From Treponema sp. (GTDB lineage Bacteria; Spirochaetota; Spirochaetia; Treponematales; Treponemataceae): a stretch of DNA of 42,798 bases. Positions within the stretch are counted from its first letter, which is position 1; every line of letters starts with the position of its first letter. A program made the position numbers and the translations under genes. Location: contig JAEDFX010000009.1 in assembly GCA_016297805.1 (NCBI GenBank), positions 1-42,798 on the forward strand, read 5' to 3'. Shown here in pieces: positions 1 through 8,386 of the stretch. The notes under the pieces were generated by a model. The model was not told where the DNA came from. It saw nothing but the letters and a program-made list of their open reading frames with translations, and ran no database searches.

Positions 1-1006
1 CAAAAGAATAAGGATTTTCAGAAATAACTGGATTTGTTTTATTAAAGGTATTCTTGATTTTATCAGCTAAATCATCTGAGTTCTCAGTTTGAAAAAAGGT
101 TACTGGAAGATTTGCATAGATTTCCTTGAAAACTGGTATATCAGAAATAACTGCATTTGTTCCTAAAACTAACGCTTCCATTGGAGGCATTCCGAACCCT
201 TCATATAATGATGGTTGTACTAAAATTCTAGCCTTTTGATAATAATTTTTGAGTTGAGAATCAGATACTCGTCCAGTGAATTCAACCCGGTCCTGAGGCA
301 ACTTAGAAATTATATCTGCAATTGAAACGTCACCAGTTCTAAAATTATTTGCATTACCAACTATTACAAGTTTTGCATCAAAACTTTCGTCCAATAATTT
401 AGAGAATGCAGAAAGAAGTGTGGAAAGTCCTTTATGTTTTTTTATATTTCCTACAAATAGAATTGAATTATCCTTTCGTACACTAACAGCAATATTTTCA
501 GTAAACCAATAGGGAATTGCATTGTAAGTAACTATTGTAGGAACTTTTCTTGTTTTTAAATGCATTTGAATTCGAGATTTTGAAAATTCGGATACAGTAA
601 AAACAACTTTAGATTTGTTATAAGCATGTTGGTAAAACCACTTTCTGGCAATTGTTCCAATTTTTCCAGAAAGTCCAGGAACATCAAGAAAAACAACATC
701 ATGAATTGTAGAATAAACTGGGATTTTAATTCCACTTGGAATATTACAGTAAGGCGAATAGTAAATATCACAGCAGTTAATTTCTTTTATCAATGATTTA
801 GGAAAAGATATTAACTCTTTTATTGAAAATGTAGAAACATCACATGATAAAATTCTACAGTCAGATGAAGAAACATAAGATTTTATATTTTCTTCATTTC
901 CAAAGAGTAAACAATCATGATTTTTAATAAAGAAAGGAAGTAGGGCTAAAAGGTATGAACCTATGCCTCCACTTCCAATCATTCTACAGTCTATAACTAT
1001 TTTCAT
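1..1006 (-). CDS. GT4-family glycosyltransferase, C-terminus cut by window edge
   Basis: This frame is open from an ATG at 1006 to the left window edge, about 335 codons, so only the extreme C-terminus is missing. It begins MKIVIDCRMIGSGGIGSY, a typical GT-B N-terminus with a glycine-rich loop. It carries an IHDVVFLD stretch, VSEFSKSRI, a VGNIKKHKG donor-domain start and the EGFGMPPMEAL element that supplies the E-x7-E nucleotide-sugar site of family GT4. It should transfer a sugar from a nucleotide-sugar donor on the cytoplasmic face during polysaccharide assembly. Donor and acceptor cannot be read from sequence. It starts 2 bases after the stop of the fused nucleotidyltransferase gene, so it is surely co-transcribed with block A. 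Family call is firm; role is inferred. Confidence 0.9.
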   Translation of the reverse strand, partial: MKIVIDCRMIGSGGIGSYLLALLPFFIKNHDCLLFGNEENIKSYVSSSDCRILSCDVSTFSIKELISFPKSLIKEINCCDIYYSPYCNIPSGIKIPVYSTIHDVVFLDVPGLSGKIGTIARKWFYQHAYNKSKVVFTVSEFSKSRIQMHLKTRKVPTIVTYNAIPYWFTENIAVSVRKDNSILFVGNIKKHKGLSTLLSAFSKLLDESFDAKLVIVGNANNFRTGDVSIADIISKLPQDRVEFTGRVSDSQLKNYYQKARILVQPSLYEGFGMPPMEALVLGTNAVISDIPVFKEIYANLPVTFFQTENSDDLADKIKNTFNKTNPVISENPYSF

Positions 1007-1008
1007 TT

Positions 1009-2835
1009 TTACTTAATTAAATCTTTCAAAGCATTGATTAATACATTATTATCATTTTCATCTCTGATAGCAAGACGAATATAACGTGGCTCATCAAAGC
1101 ATTTCTTCCCTGTAAGATCTTTGATATAAATATTGCATTTTTCAAGCAATTCAACAGCAAGCTTGTCTGAATAATTTTCACCAGAAAGTTTACATAGAAT
1201 AAAATTAGCCTGACTAGGGAATACTTTAAGATTTTTTATAGTAGATAATTCTTTTATAAATCGTGCTCGTTCATTTGCAATAGAATCACAGGCAGCAGAA
1301 TAAGTTTTACTATATTTTTCATAAATTTGAAGATAATATTCACCAAATGAATTGATATTCCAGATAGCATTCTTCTTTTTTATGATTTTGATGTATTCAG
1401 TATCAGCACAAGCAAGAACTCCAAGTCTCAAGCCAGGAACTCCGTAACTTTTAGAGATAGATTTTACAACTATAAGATTTTTGTGTGCTTCAAGAATATC
1501 CTGATTCAACATAGAATAACGAATTTCTTTATCAGCAAAATCAATGAAAGACTCATCAAAGAATACAGTAGTATTTGTTTTTTCTAACTCTGTTAACATT
1601 CTTTCTAAATCTGATTTTTTGATAAAGTTTCCAGAAGGATTGTCAGGATTTATCAACAAAACAGTATTTAGATTATTCTTTTTTGCAGAATCAATAATGT
1701 CATCAGCAGAATATGAGAAATCTTCTTTTGTATTTATTGGAATGATTTCTGCATTTTTAAAACGTTCTGGATATTCATTGAAAGTAGGGTATGGGACTCC
1801 CACTTTTCCAGTAAGTTTTTCCCCCAAAGAAGAAATAAGCTCAGCGGCACCGTTTCCTACAACAATATTTTCTGGAAGTACGTTATAAATTTTACCTGCC
1901 AGAAGACTTTGCTGGGCAGCTCCACTTGGGTATTGAGTAAGAAGTGTTTTGAAGCTTGCCTGAAGCTCATCAATCATTTTCTGAGGTGGAAAATATGGAT
2001 TAACAAGATAACAATAGTCTTTCAATTGTGGGAAGCGCCAGTAGCCGCCAAAACGATGCTGCAAAAGAGTAAGTTTTTCTTTTCCTGTAGCAAATCGGTT
2101 TTCTGCAATAGCAAGGTCTGCTGGATCATCAATTTCATACCAGTCATCACCAGAAACAGGAAGCCCTTTTAATGTTGAAGATGAAAGGAAAGATAATACT
2201 TTTAATACCTGTTCGTAATATTCATTTTTTCCAAAGGCCTTCTGATATGCTTCAAGGAATGGCACATAATAGTTCTTTGAGAAATCTTTTGAGAATTTAT
2301 AAATATTTACAGTTTTGTAGTAATTCTCTGTTTCAAACCAGTTGAAATGGGCTTTATCAAGGATTCCTGTAATGTTGTTGTTTTCATCAAGTAAAGTACA
2401 GGTTCCATCCATCCAGCTTTCAAAATGAGAAACAACAGCAAGATTAGGATCTTTTGAATTAAGAAGTTTAGAAATAATTTCAGGTTTGAAAATTAAATCA
2501 CTTTCAAGAAGAATGGTATCATCTTCGCAAAGTTTATTAGCGGCCATATATAGAGAATAGATGTTATTTGTTTTGTCGAAAACTTTGTTTTCAATAAATT
2601 CAATCTCCATTCCATTAAGATTAGATTCATTGAATTTTGAGTGTATAAAATCAAACAAAACATCACTTTTGTACCCAACTACAATAATCATTTTTTTGAT
2701 ATTGTTCTGCACAAGTGATTCTATAGCATATTCAATCAAGGTTTTTCCATTTACTGGAACCATACATTTTGTTGCATTTTTAGTATATCTACCAAGTCTT
2801 TTGCCCATTCCGGCAGCTAACATTAAAGCCTGCAT
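1009..2835 (-). CDS. Fused LicC-like nucleotidyltransferase and CobD-like PLP enzyme
   Basis: A 608-residue two-domain protein. Residues 1-250 form a LicC/GlmU-type nucleotidyltransferase: LAAGMGKRLG at 6-15, the PVNGKTLIEY acceptor loop, a metal-site ESD at 111-113, and the WYEIDDPADL closing motif near 232. Residues 255-608 form a fold-type I PLP enzyme: NPDNPSG at 396-402, DESFIDF from 427, SKSYGVPGLRLG with PLP lysine K462, and a late Arg in YIRLAIR. The FIDF element and C-terminal region look most like CobD (threonine-phosphate decarboxylase) and HisC, not class V PhnW. Known relatives of the N-domain activate phosphocholine, phosphoethanolamine or aminoethylphosphonate with CTP. My inference is that the C-domain makes a phospho-amino-alcohol, for example from phosphoserine, and the N-domain converts it to a CDP derivative. 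An aminotransferase role or a phosphonate (PntC-like) role remains possible, although no pepM is in the window. Confidence 0.85.
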   Translation of the reverse strand: MQALMLAAGMGKRLGRYTKNATKCMVPVNGKTLIEYAIESLVQNNIKKMIIVVGYKSDVLFDFIHSKFNESNLNGMEIEFIENKVFDKTNNIYSLYMAANKLCEDDTILLESDLIFKPEIISKLLNSKDPNLAVVSHFESWMDGTCTLLDENNNITGILDKAHFNWFETENYYKTVNIYKFSKDFSKNYYVPFLEAYQKAFGKNEYYEQVLKVLSFLSSSTLKGLPVSGDDWYEIDDPADLAIAENRFATGKEKLTLLQHRFGGYWRFPQLKDYCYLVNPYFPPQKMIDELQASFKTLLTQYPSGAAQQSLLAGKIYNVLPENIVVGNGAAELISSLGEKLTGKVGVPYPTFNEYPERFKNAEIIPINTKEDFSYSADDIIDSAKKNNLNTVLLINPDNPSGNFIKKSDLERMLTELEKTNTTVFFDESFIDFADKEIRYSMLNQDILEAHKNLIVVKSISKSYGVPGLRLGVLACADTEYIKIIKKKNAIWNINSFGEYYLQIYEKYSKTYSAACDSIANERARFIKELSTIKNLKVFPSQANFILCKLSGENYSDKLAVELLEKCNIYIKDLTGKKCFDEPRYIRLAIRDENDNNVLINALKDLIK

Positions 2836-2837
2836 AA

Positions 2838-4067
2838 TTAATCTCCTTTACTTACCATGTAGTCAAAGACTGCTTTTCCTGATGTTTCTTCATTCATCCA
2901 TGCCTGAGCTTTTGCTTCGTGGCGAAGAGCTGCAAGTTCTGCACTATCACTAGCTTTCTGAATAACATCTTTTATATTATCAAATTGTTCCTGTTTTAAT
3001 TCAATACCTATTTTTTTTAGAGTTGTAAACTGCCATATGTTTTTTCCACCATCTAAATCATAAGCATCATATGGTCTTAAATCCAAGTCAGCATTAACAT
3101 ACATTACTGGTTTATCACAAAGGAAAGTATAGTCATAAATAATTCCAGAAAAGTCAGAAATCATAATATCAGATTTTTTCATAGAATAGATATTATCACT
3201 GTTATAATCCCATTCAATATTGGAAGAATTTTTATATTTTTCTGTAAGCCTATCAAGCATTTCCTTTTCTGATTTTTTTGATTGTGGATGAGGACGAATG
3301 ATAATTCTCCAGCCAGTTTTTTCAAGAGGATCCAGCAATTTTTCTCCATATTTTGAAAGTAAAGCACTTGCTCCCCAGGAAGGTGAAACTAAAACTGTAA
3401 AAGGATGGTCAGGTTCGGCAGGAATTGCTTCCATTTTTTGTTTTAATGTATCAAGATATGGACATCCTACTACAACAAGTTCTTTTTCTGGAAGATTTCT
3501 TTGTTTTTCAAGTTCTCGTAAATCTTTTTTCTGATATTCTCCTGAAAGAAGTATAGAATCAAAATAATCAATTCCGAAAAGACGATACATTGTTGCATCA
3601 CTTGGAGCATGTAGAATATGCGAATAGTGCTTTACATTTTTACTTCTTTTTAACTGATATACTTGCAGTCCTGGGGTAGTCATTAAAACAATACCAGCTG
3701 AAAGCATATTAAGTTTAATAAAAGCCATATTGCCTTCACCAATGTACTCTGGTTTTACAAAATTATAATTCTGATTAAAACAAGGGTCTGTTTCTGAAGA
3801 TGTTAAATAAGAGATGAATACCTTATTTTTTTCAAATTCATCGCAAATTGGCTTGAAGAGATTCCAGTAACGGTTGTCTTCATTATAGATTACATATTTT
3901 TTATAATTGGTATCCATATTAGTGGAAACACCATTTTTTTTTGCAGAAAAAAGAAGTTTGATTTTGATTAACGCAGCTTTTCCTAAGAAAAATAAAGTTG
4001 CTGCGGCACCAACAAGAATGCTGAAAAGCATACTTCCTGTACCTGGATCTATATATAATAATGACAT
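2838..4067 (-). CDS. CDP-alcohol phosphotransferase, TagB/TagF-like
   Basis: A 409-residue protein. An N-terminal hydrophobic segment (about 12-34) follows the sequence YIDPGTGSM and probably anchors the protein to the inner membrane. The rest matches the CDP-glycerol:poly(glycerophosphate) glycerophosphotransferase family: LHAPSD near H153 corresponds to the first catalytic histidine region, RPHP at 258-261 to the second, and SDFSGIIYDY from 304 to the CDP-binding region. Known members transfer a phospho-alcohol from CDP-glycerol or CDP-ribitol to a lipid-linked sugar or a growing polymer. Spirochetes do not make classical teichoic acids, so a different acceptor is likely. The next gene in the operon, 2 bases away, encodes a nucleotidyltransferase that could supply the CDP-linked donor. 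The family is clear; the alcohol is unknown. Confidence 0.88.
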   Translation of the reverse strand: MSLLYIDPGTGSMLFSILVGAAATLFFLGKAALIKIKLLFSAKKNGVSTNMDTNYKKYVIYNEDNRYWNLFKPICDEFEKNKVFISYLTSSETDPCFNQNYNFVKPEYIGEGNMAFIKLNMLSAGIVLMTTPGLQVYQLKRSKNVKHYSHILHAPSDATMYRLFGIDYFDSILLSGEYQKKDLRELEKQRNLPEKELVVVGCPYLDTLKQKMEAIPAEPDHPFTVLVSPSWGASALLSKYGEKLLDPLEKTGWRIIIRPHPQSKKSEKEMLDRLTEKYKNSSNIEWDYNSDNIYSMKKSDIMISDFSGIIYDYTFLCDKPVMYVNADLDLRPYDAYDLDGGKNIWQFTTLKKIGIELKQEQFDNIKDVIQKASDSAELAALRHEAKAQAWMNEETSGKAVFDYMVSKGD

Positions 4068-4084
4068 AAAATAGTCTCCTTGAA

Positions 4085-6769
4085 TTAATTATTTGCAGGT
4101 GCCCAATTTTTATCATCAAAAATATTTTCTTTTACTGTAAACATGGAATCTTTTCTTACAGTATAAGTTTTATTGCTTTTTGAATGATGAGGCATAAATA
4201 TATCATCTGTTGTAATAGTCACACCGTTATTTTTAGTTGAATTATTGAATGCAACATTTGTAAATGGATTAAATGGTTTTTCAACTAAGTCTTTTACAGC
4301 AAGATATGGAGTATCTGCATTAGTCATAAATGTATAATCAGTTCTTAAATCACCGGTTTCATCAAAATCCTTAAAAAGTAATAGAGGATTAAGTTGATCT
4401 TTTGGATAATTATTAATTAATTCATTATTAAATTTCTCAGAATAAGTTGGACCATATCCAATTCCATGATCAGCTACAATAATAATTCTTGTATTATCAT
4501 ATGCATTGTTTGATTTTAAGTATTCTAACCAGTTTCCAATTGCTTCTAAACTTGCAACATTTATTAGATAACCATTTTCATCATCTTTAAAAGATACTGA
4601 ATGATTTATTAAGTTTAAATTATCAATATTTTCATTACAGTGAGTTGCTTCATTTGTAAAAATTATCAAACTATTTTCTGGATTATTAAAATCAGTTAAT
4701 TGTGGCATAAAATAAAGTTGACCATACCAGTCAATGAATGAATCAATATCACTTATATCTTCTGAAGCCCACCATGTTCCCTTGTAATAAATAACAGGGC
4801 GTAAGATAGCAGGAGCAGCTCTGAATATGCTTATGAAAAATAAATTTCTGCATACACTGTTTTGAATCAGTGAATCATCATAGTCTTCAAAACCTTTTTT
4901 GAAATCTCCCGTGTATAAACCATTCAAAATTCCACCATTAATTTTTGAATAATCTTTTGTGAAACTCATATCAGCAAGATAACTGTAATTTCCCCATGAG
5001 GTATCATACATTTGAGCAGTAAAATCAGCTTGTTCTGTCAAAATTCTAGGAAGTACTAAAGTAGCTTCATTATGTTTAGTAGATAATAATTCATTTTCAC
5101 GTCTATTTATTTCTGTAGGTGTATATTCATAGCCACCGTATAAAGCTGGAGAGGCCATTAAAGTATGACCATTGAATGAAACTGTATTTGGGTAATATGT
5201 AAAACCTGAATAAATACTTCTTAGATCAGGATTATCTACCAAAATATGTTCAAAGTATGAACTTTCAGCTCTATCTAACATAATTACAACAACATTTTTT
5301 CCAGTTTTCGATAAACTGAATTTTGTATTCATTGCTGGTTCAGATGATTGATTATGAGTTTCTGAGAACTTTTTATACTCATTTTTTATTGTATGAATAT
5401 TTATGGAACCTAATACAAGAAATGAAAAAACTGCAATAATATTGACTGAAGATAAAATTTTAGTTTTATTGAATTTTGAGAGAATAACAGGAAGAACAAA
5501 AATTAAGACTGAAACTATAATATTAATGAGAATAAATAATTTCTTTTGAGAAACTATTCCTCCAATGAACTTCAAAGTAATATCCATTGAACCGTAATTA
5601 CCTGAGAAAAGATAAACATTAACAATTGAACAAAGCAAAAGTGAAGTAAATAAAGAAGCAATTAAAGTCTGAATCTTTTCATGGAAAAGAAAATATATAC
5701 AGGTTGTCCAAAATATGAAAATTCCAAAACTTTGCCAGAATGGAGAATGTAAAAATGAAGTTGGAGAAGTAAAACTACCAATATTTGAGAATTCCTGTAC
5801 TGAAGAAGAGATTAAACCTGATGGTAAAACTAATCCTGTAAGAATAGTCAATGCAATTGCAGAAAAGAGAAATAACTTGAATCTTTCTTTCGTATTTGTC
5901 ATTAGACAGTTCAGAGGTTTGCACAATAACCAATTAACTCCATTTAAATAAAGAGGAATTGGAATTAGTAACAATAATGGAATAGAAACAATAAGTCTTT
6001 TTTTAGGAGATGCTCCTCCGTCATATATGAATAAAATAAAGACAACAGTAAATAAAATTGCTCCACACATGATATAGTATAGAACCTTTAGAGGATTTTT
6101 CATTTTATAGAAAATGTTTTTTACAAGACTGAAAATATTATTCATTGTCCAATAAAGAACCAAACCTGCTGGACTGTCATAAAGAATTACAAGGAAGATT
6201 AAAGCCATTCCATAAATTTGTGCCTTCTCTTTAAAAGGAAATCCTTTACAGTAAATCGCACCGGCAATAATATTGATTATTGTCATTGTAATTGGAAGAA
6301 TATTAATAGGCAGCTTTCCAATATAGAATATGGCATCTGGTTGACCCATATTTTTTATGAAAAGAAAACTTTCTCCCTGTAAAGCAGGCATTTTGGAAAG
6401 GCAAGAATAAGCTGCCATAAAGAAAGGAATCTGAATCAAAAGACCAAAGCTTGAACGAAGTGCCATCATTGGATGATAGTGATTCTGTCTGTAAAATGTA
6501 GACAAAATCATGTATTGTTCATCACCTTTGAATACACTTTTAATTCTATCTATTCCTGGTTTTAATTTTTTTTGAGTATCTCGTTCTACCTGTTGCCAAT
6601 GTTCAGCAACTATATACAATGGTAAACATAAGAGTGTAACAGTTAAACTAACTCCAAGAATTGCAATTCCTGTGTTATCAAATAATTTGTTAAATAAAAA
6701 ATATGAAATCTCAATTATTTGAACTAAAGGGTAAAGAATAATGGTATATAGAATATTTCCCAATGTCAT
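4085..6769 (-). CDS. YidC/Oxa1-like membrane domain fused to sulfatase-fold transferase
   Basis: An 894-residue polytopic protein. Residues 1-220 align by eye with the YidC/Oxa1 core: LKPGIDRIKSVFKGD from 69, FGLLIQIPFFMAAY from 108, and SPAGLVLYWTMNN from 199. The conserved arginine of the insertase groove is T45 here (context SLTVTLLCLPL). Residues 225-460 hold several further membrane segments. Residues 490-894 are an extracytoplasmic alkaline-phosphatase/sulfatase fold: D499 in VVVIMLD, likely nucleophile T536 in FNGHTLMAS, H710 in NEATH and D767-H768 in VADHG. This layout recalls LtaS and EptA phosphotransferases. Transfer of a phospho-alcohol or phosphoethanolamine to a surface glycan is inferred. 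It is probably not a housekeeping insertase. A 17-base gap separates it from the CDP-alcohol phosphotransferase gene. Confidence 0.82.
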   Translation of the reverse strand: MTLGNILYTIILYPLVQIIEISYFLFNKLFDNTGIAILGVSLTVTLLCLPLYIVAEHWQQVERDTQKKLKPGIDRIKSVFKGDEQYMILSTFYRQNHYHPMMALRSSFGLLIQIPFFMAAYSCLSKMPALQGESFLFIKNMGQPDAIFYIGKLPINILPITMTIINIIAGAIYCKGFPFKEKAQIYGMALIFLVILYDSPAGLVLYWTMNNIFSLVKNIFYKMKNPLKVLYYIMCGAILFTVVFILFIYDGGASPKKRLIVSIPLLLLIPIPLYLNGVNWLLCKPLNCLMTNTKERFKLFLFSAIALTILTGLVLPSGLISSSVQEFSNIGSFTSPTSFLHSPFWQSFGIFIFWTTCIYFLFHEKIQTLIASLFTSLLLCSIVNVYLFSGNYGSMDITLKFIGGIVSQKKLFILINIIVSVLIFVLPVILSKFNKTKILSSVNIIAVFSFLVLGSINIHTIKNEYKKFSETHNQSSEPAMNTKFSLSKTGKNVVVIMLDRAESSYFEHILVDNPDLRSIYSGFTYYPNTVSFNGHTLMASPALYGGYEYTPTEINRRENELLSTKHNEATLVLPRILTEQADFTAQMYDTSWGNYSYLADMSFTKDYSKINGGILNGLYTGDFKKGFEDYDDSLIQNSVCRNLFFISIFRAAPAILRPVIYYKGTWWASEDISDIDSFIDWYGQLYFMPQLTDFNNPENSLIIFTNEATHCNENIDNLNLINHSVSFKDDENGYLINVASLEAIGNWLEYLKSNNAYDNTRIIIVADHGIGYGPTYSEKFNNELINNYPKDQLNPLLLFKDFDETGDLRTDYTFMTNADTPYLAVKDLVEKPFNPFTNVAFNNSTKNNGVTITTDDIFMPHHSKSNKTYTVRKDSMFTVKENIFDDKNWAPANN

Positions 6770-6820
6770 AAAAAAATCCTTTTAAACATTATATATTTTA
6801 TTAAATAAATAGTCTTGTAT

Positions 6821-7882
6821 TTATAATTTATTTAACTCTGAAAGAAACAGTTTTGCTGCATTTTCATAAGTGTAAAAATCTAATATTTCTTTTGGCTCAG
6901 AAACTGATTCTTTTAATAAATCATCCAGAGAAACATTAGAATCTTCTGGATTTATATAATATGCTGAACTCTTAAAAATTTCAGGCAAGCTGGCAGAATT
7001 TGAAATAATTACCTTTGCTCCAGTTGATAAGGCTTCTAGAGGAGGAATACCAAACCCTTCATAATAGCTTGGGAAAATAAAAGCCTTACATTTAGACATT
7101 AATGCTTTTACTTCTGAGTCTGATACATAGCCTAATAAAACAACATTTGGTAATTCTTTAATTCTTGCCAGTTCTGGTGGTATTAAACTTTTTATTGTAG
7201 CTCCGGAAATAGCAAAATTTTCATTTAAATGTTTACTGGCATAATCCACAATCCATTTAAGATTTTTGCGTTTTGATAATGAACCTAAGGTAAAATAAAA
7301 ATCATTTTGAAGAAGAGGATTATTATTAATAATATTGAAGTCAGGTTCTACTTTTTCAAAATGATCCCAGCCATTAGGTATAACAGCAACTTTCGATTCA
7401 GCAATTTTATAAGTGCTGCAGATTTGCATTTTGCTGAAATTTGAAACTGTTAATACTTTTTGTGATTTATGAGCTGCAATAGAGTAGTTTGTACATGAGT
7501 ATATTTTTACTAGTCTGTCTCTAAAAGATTTAAAATCATTTGGGTATAATTTACAATATATGTCGTGAATAAATGTTATGCCTGGTGCAATTAAAGGACA
7601 TTCGTTTGCAAAGTTTATTGCAATTGTTTTTGATTTTTTTACATATTTAGCAAAAGTAAATTGAGTCCACTTCCAAAAAGATGATAACTCATATTCTGAA
7701 ATTATTATTTTAATATTTTTGAAATCAGGAATAAATTTTGCATTTTTTGGAATATAAATAGCAATATAATCTTGAGGAATAATTTTGTCTAATTGGTAAA
7801 GTATTTCAATTGAAAAACGTTCTATGCCTGTTATATTTCTACAGAGAAAATATCCATTAACGGTAAATTTATAATTATTCAT
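6821..7882 (-). CDS. GT4-family glycosyltransferase
   Basis: A 353-residue GT-B glycosyltransferase. Visible elements are GYFLCRNITGIERFSIE at the N-terminus, IHDIYCKLYP, the linker VLTVSNFSK, IPNGWDHF opening the donor domain, LGSLSKRKNLKW, and EGFGIPPLEAL with the E-x7-E motif near residues 275-285. The ATG at 7882 is supported by a GAGG ribosome-binding site five bases upstream. It is the first gene of minus-strand block A and diverges from the gtrA-like gene at 7967. It presumably adds one sugar of the surface glycan. The sugar cannot be predicted. The 51-base gap to the next gene has no clear terminator, so one operon is likely. Confidence 0.9.
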   Translation of the reverse strand: MNNYKFTVNGYFLCRNITGIERFSIEILYQLDKIIPQDYIAIYIPKNAKFIPDFKNIKIIISEYELSSFWKWTQFTFAKYVKKSKTIAINFANECPLIAPGITFIHDIYCKLYPNDFKSFRDRLVKIYSCTNYSIAAHKSQKVLTVSNFSKMQICSTYKIAESKVAVIPNGWDHFEKVEPDFNIINNNPLLQNDFYFTLGSLSKRKNLKWIVDYASKHLNENFAISGATIKSLIPPELARIKELPNVVLLGYVSDSEVKALMSKCKAFIFPSYYEGFGIPPLEALSTGAKVIISNSASLPEIFKSSAYYINPEDSNVSLDDLLKESVSEPKEILDFYTYENAAKLFLSELNKL

Positions 7883-7966
7883 TTGGGCCTCATCTGTGTT
7901 GGAAAGTTGTATAATCGTAAAATTTATACTATTATATCAAAAAAAGTATTTTTTATATATGTTATT

Positions 7967-8386
7967 ATGCACAGAAAAATTTATAATAATGAATTATTTA
8001 AGTTTCTTTTAGTTGGGGTTATAAATACAATTGTAGGAACTGGTTCTATGTTTTTGTTTTACAATGTATTTCATTTTTCCTACTGGGTTTCATCAGCAAG
8101 CAATTATATTTTAGGTGGAACTTGCAGTTTCTTTTTGAACAAATATTTTACTTTTAAAGATAATAAAAAATCGTTTATACAAATTTTAGTTTTTATAGTA
8201 AATCTTGTTGCATGTTATTATATAGCATATTTCTTTTCAAAGGTTCTGATATATAAAATTATTTCTTCATATTCAGAAACTGTAAAAGATAATGTTGCAA
8301 TGCTTACTGGCGAAATTCTATACACAATAATTAACTTTTTAGGACAGAAATTACTTGTTTTTAAAAATAATGGAGAGGATAAATGA
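7967..8386 (+). CDS. GtrA-like membrane protein, likely lipid-linked sugar flippase
   Basis: I start this gene at the ATG at 7967, giving 139 residues. A longer in-frame TTG at 7883 would add 28 residues that lie outside the normal GtrA length of about 120-150. The N-terminal FKFLLVGVINTIVGTGSMF and later SYWVSSASNYILGGTCSFFLNKYFTF are typical GtrA features, with four predicted membrane helices. Known relatives are thought to flip undecaprenyl-phosphate-linked single sugars across the inner membrane for later transfer outside. The stop overlaps the start of the GT2 gene (ATGA), so it begins a tightly coupled four-gene cassette. No convincing promoter or Shine-Dalgarno sequence was found just upstream. 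Confidence 0.88.
   Translation: MHRKIYNNELFKFLLVGVINTIVGTGSMFLFYNVFHFSYWVSSASNYILGGTCSFFLNKYFTFKDNKKSFIQILVFIVNLVACYYIAYFFSKVLIYKIISSYSETVKDNVAMLTGEILYTIINFLGQKLLVFKNNGEDK

Noticed and set aside
556..771. Short minus-strand open frame inside the first glycosyltransferase
   Set aside because: It is out of frame with a clearly coding GT4 gene and has no recognisable domain or ribosome-binding site.
1544..2953. Three plus-strand open frames opposite the fused nucleotidyltransferase gene
   Set aside because: They are antisense to a well-supported coding region and show no domain of their own.
4085..6769. Calling this gene the housekeeping insertase yidC
   Set aside because: The groove arginine is missing, a sulfatase-fold domain is fused, and the setting is a polysaccharide operon rather than rpmH-rnpA.
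7883..7966. TTG start that would lengthen the GtrA-like protein by 28 residues
   Set aside because: The added residues do not fit the family, and GtrA homology and length agree with the ATG at 7967.
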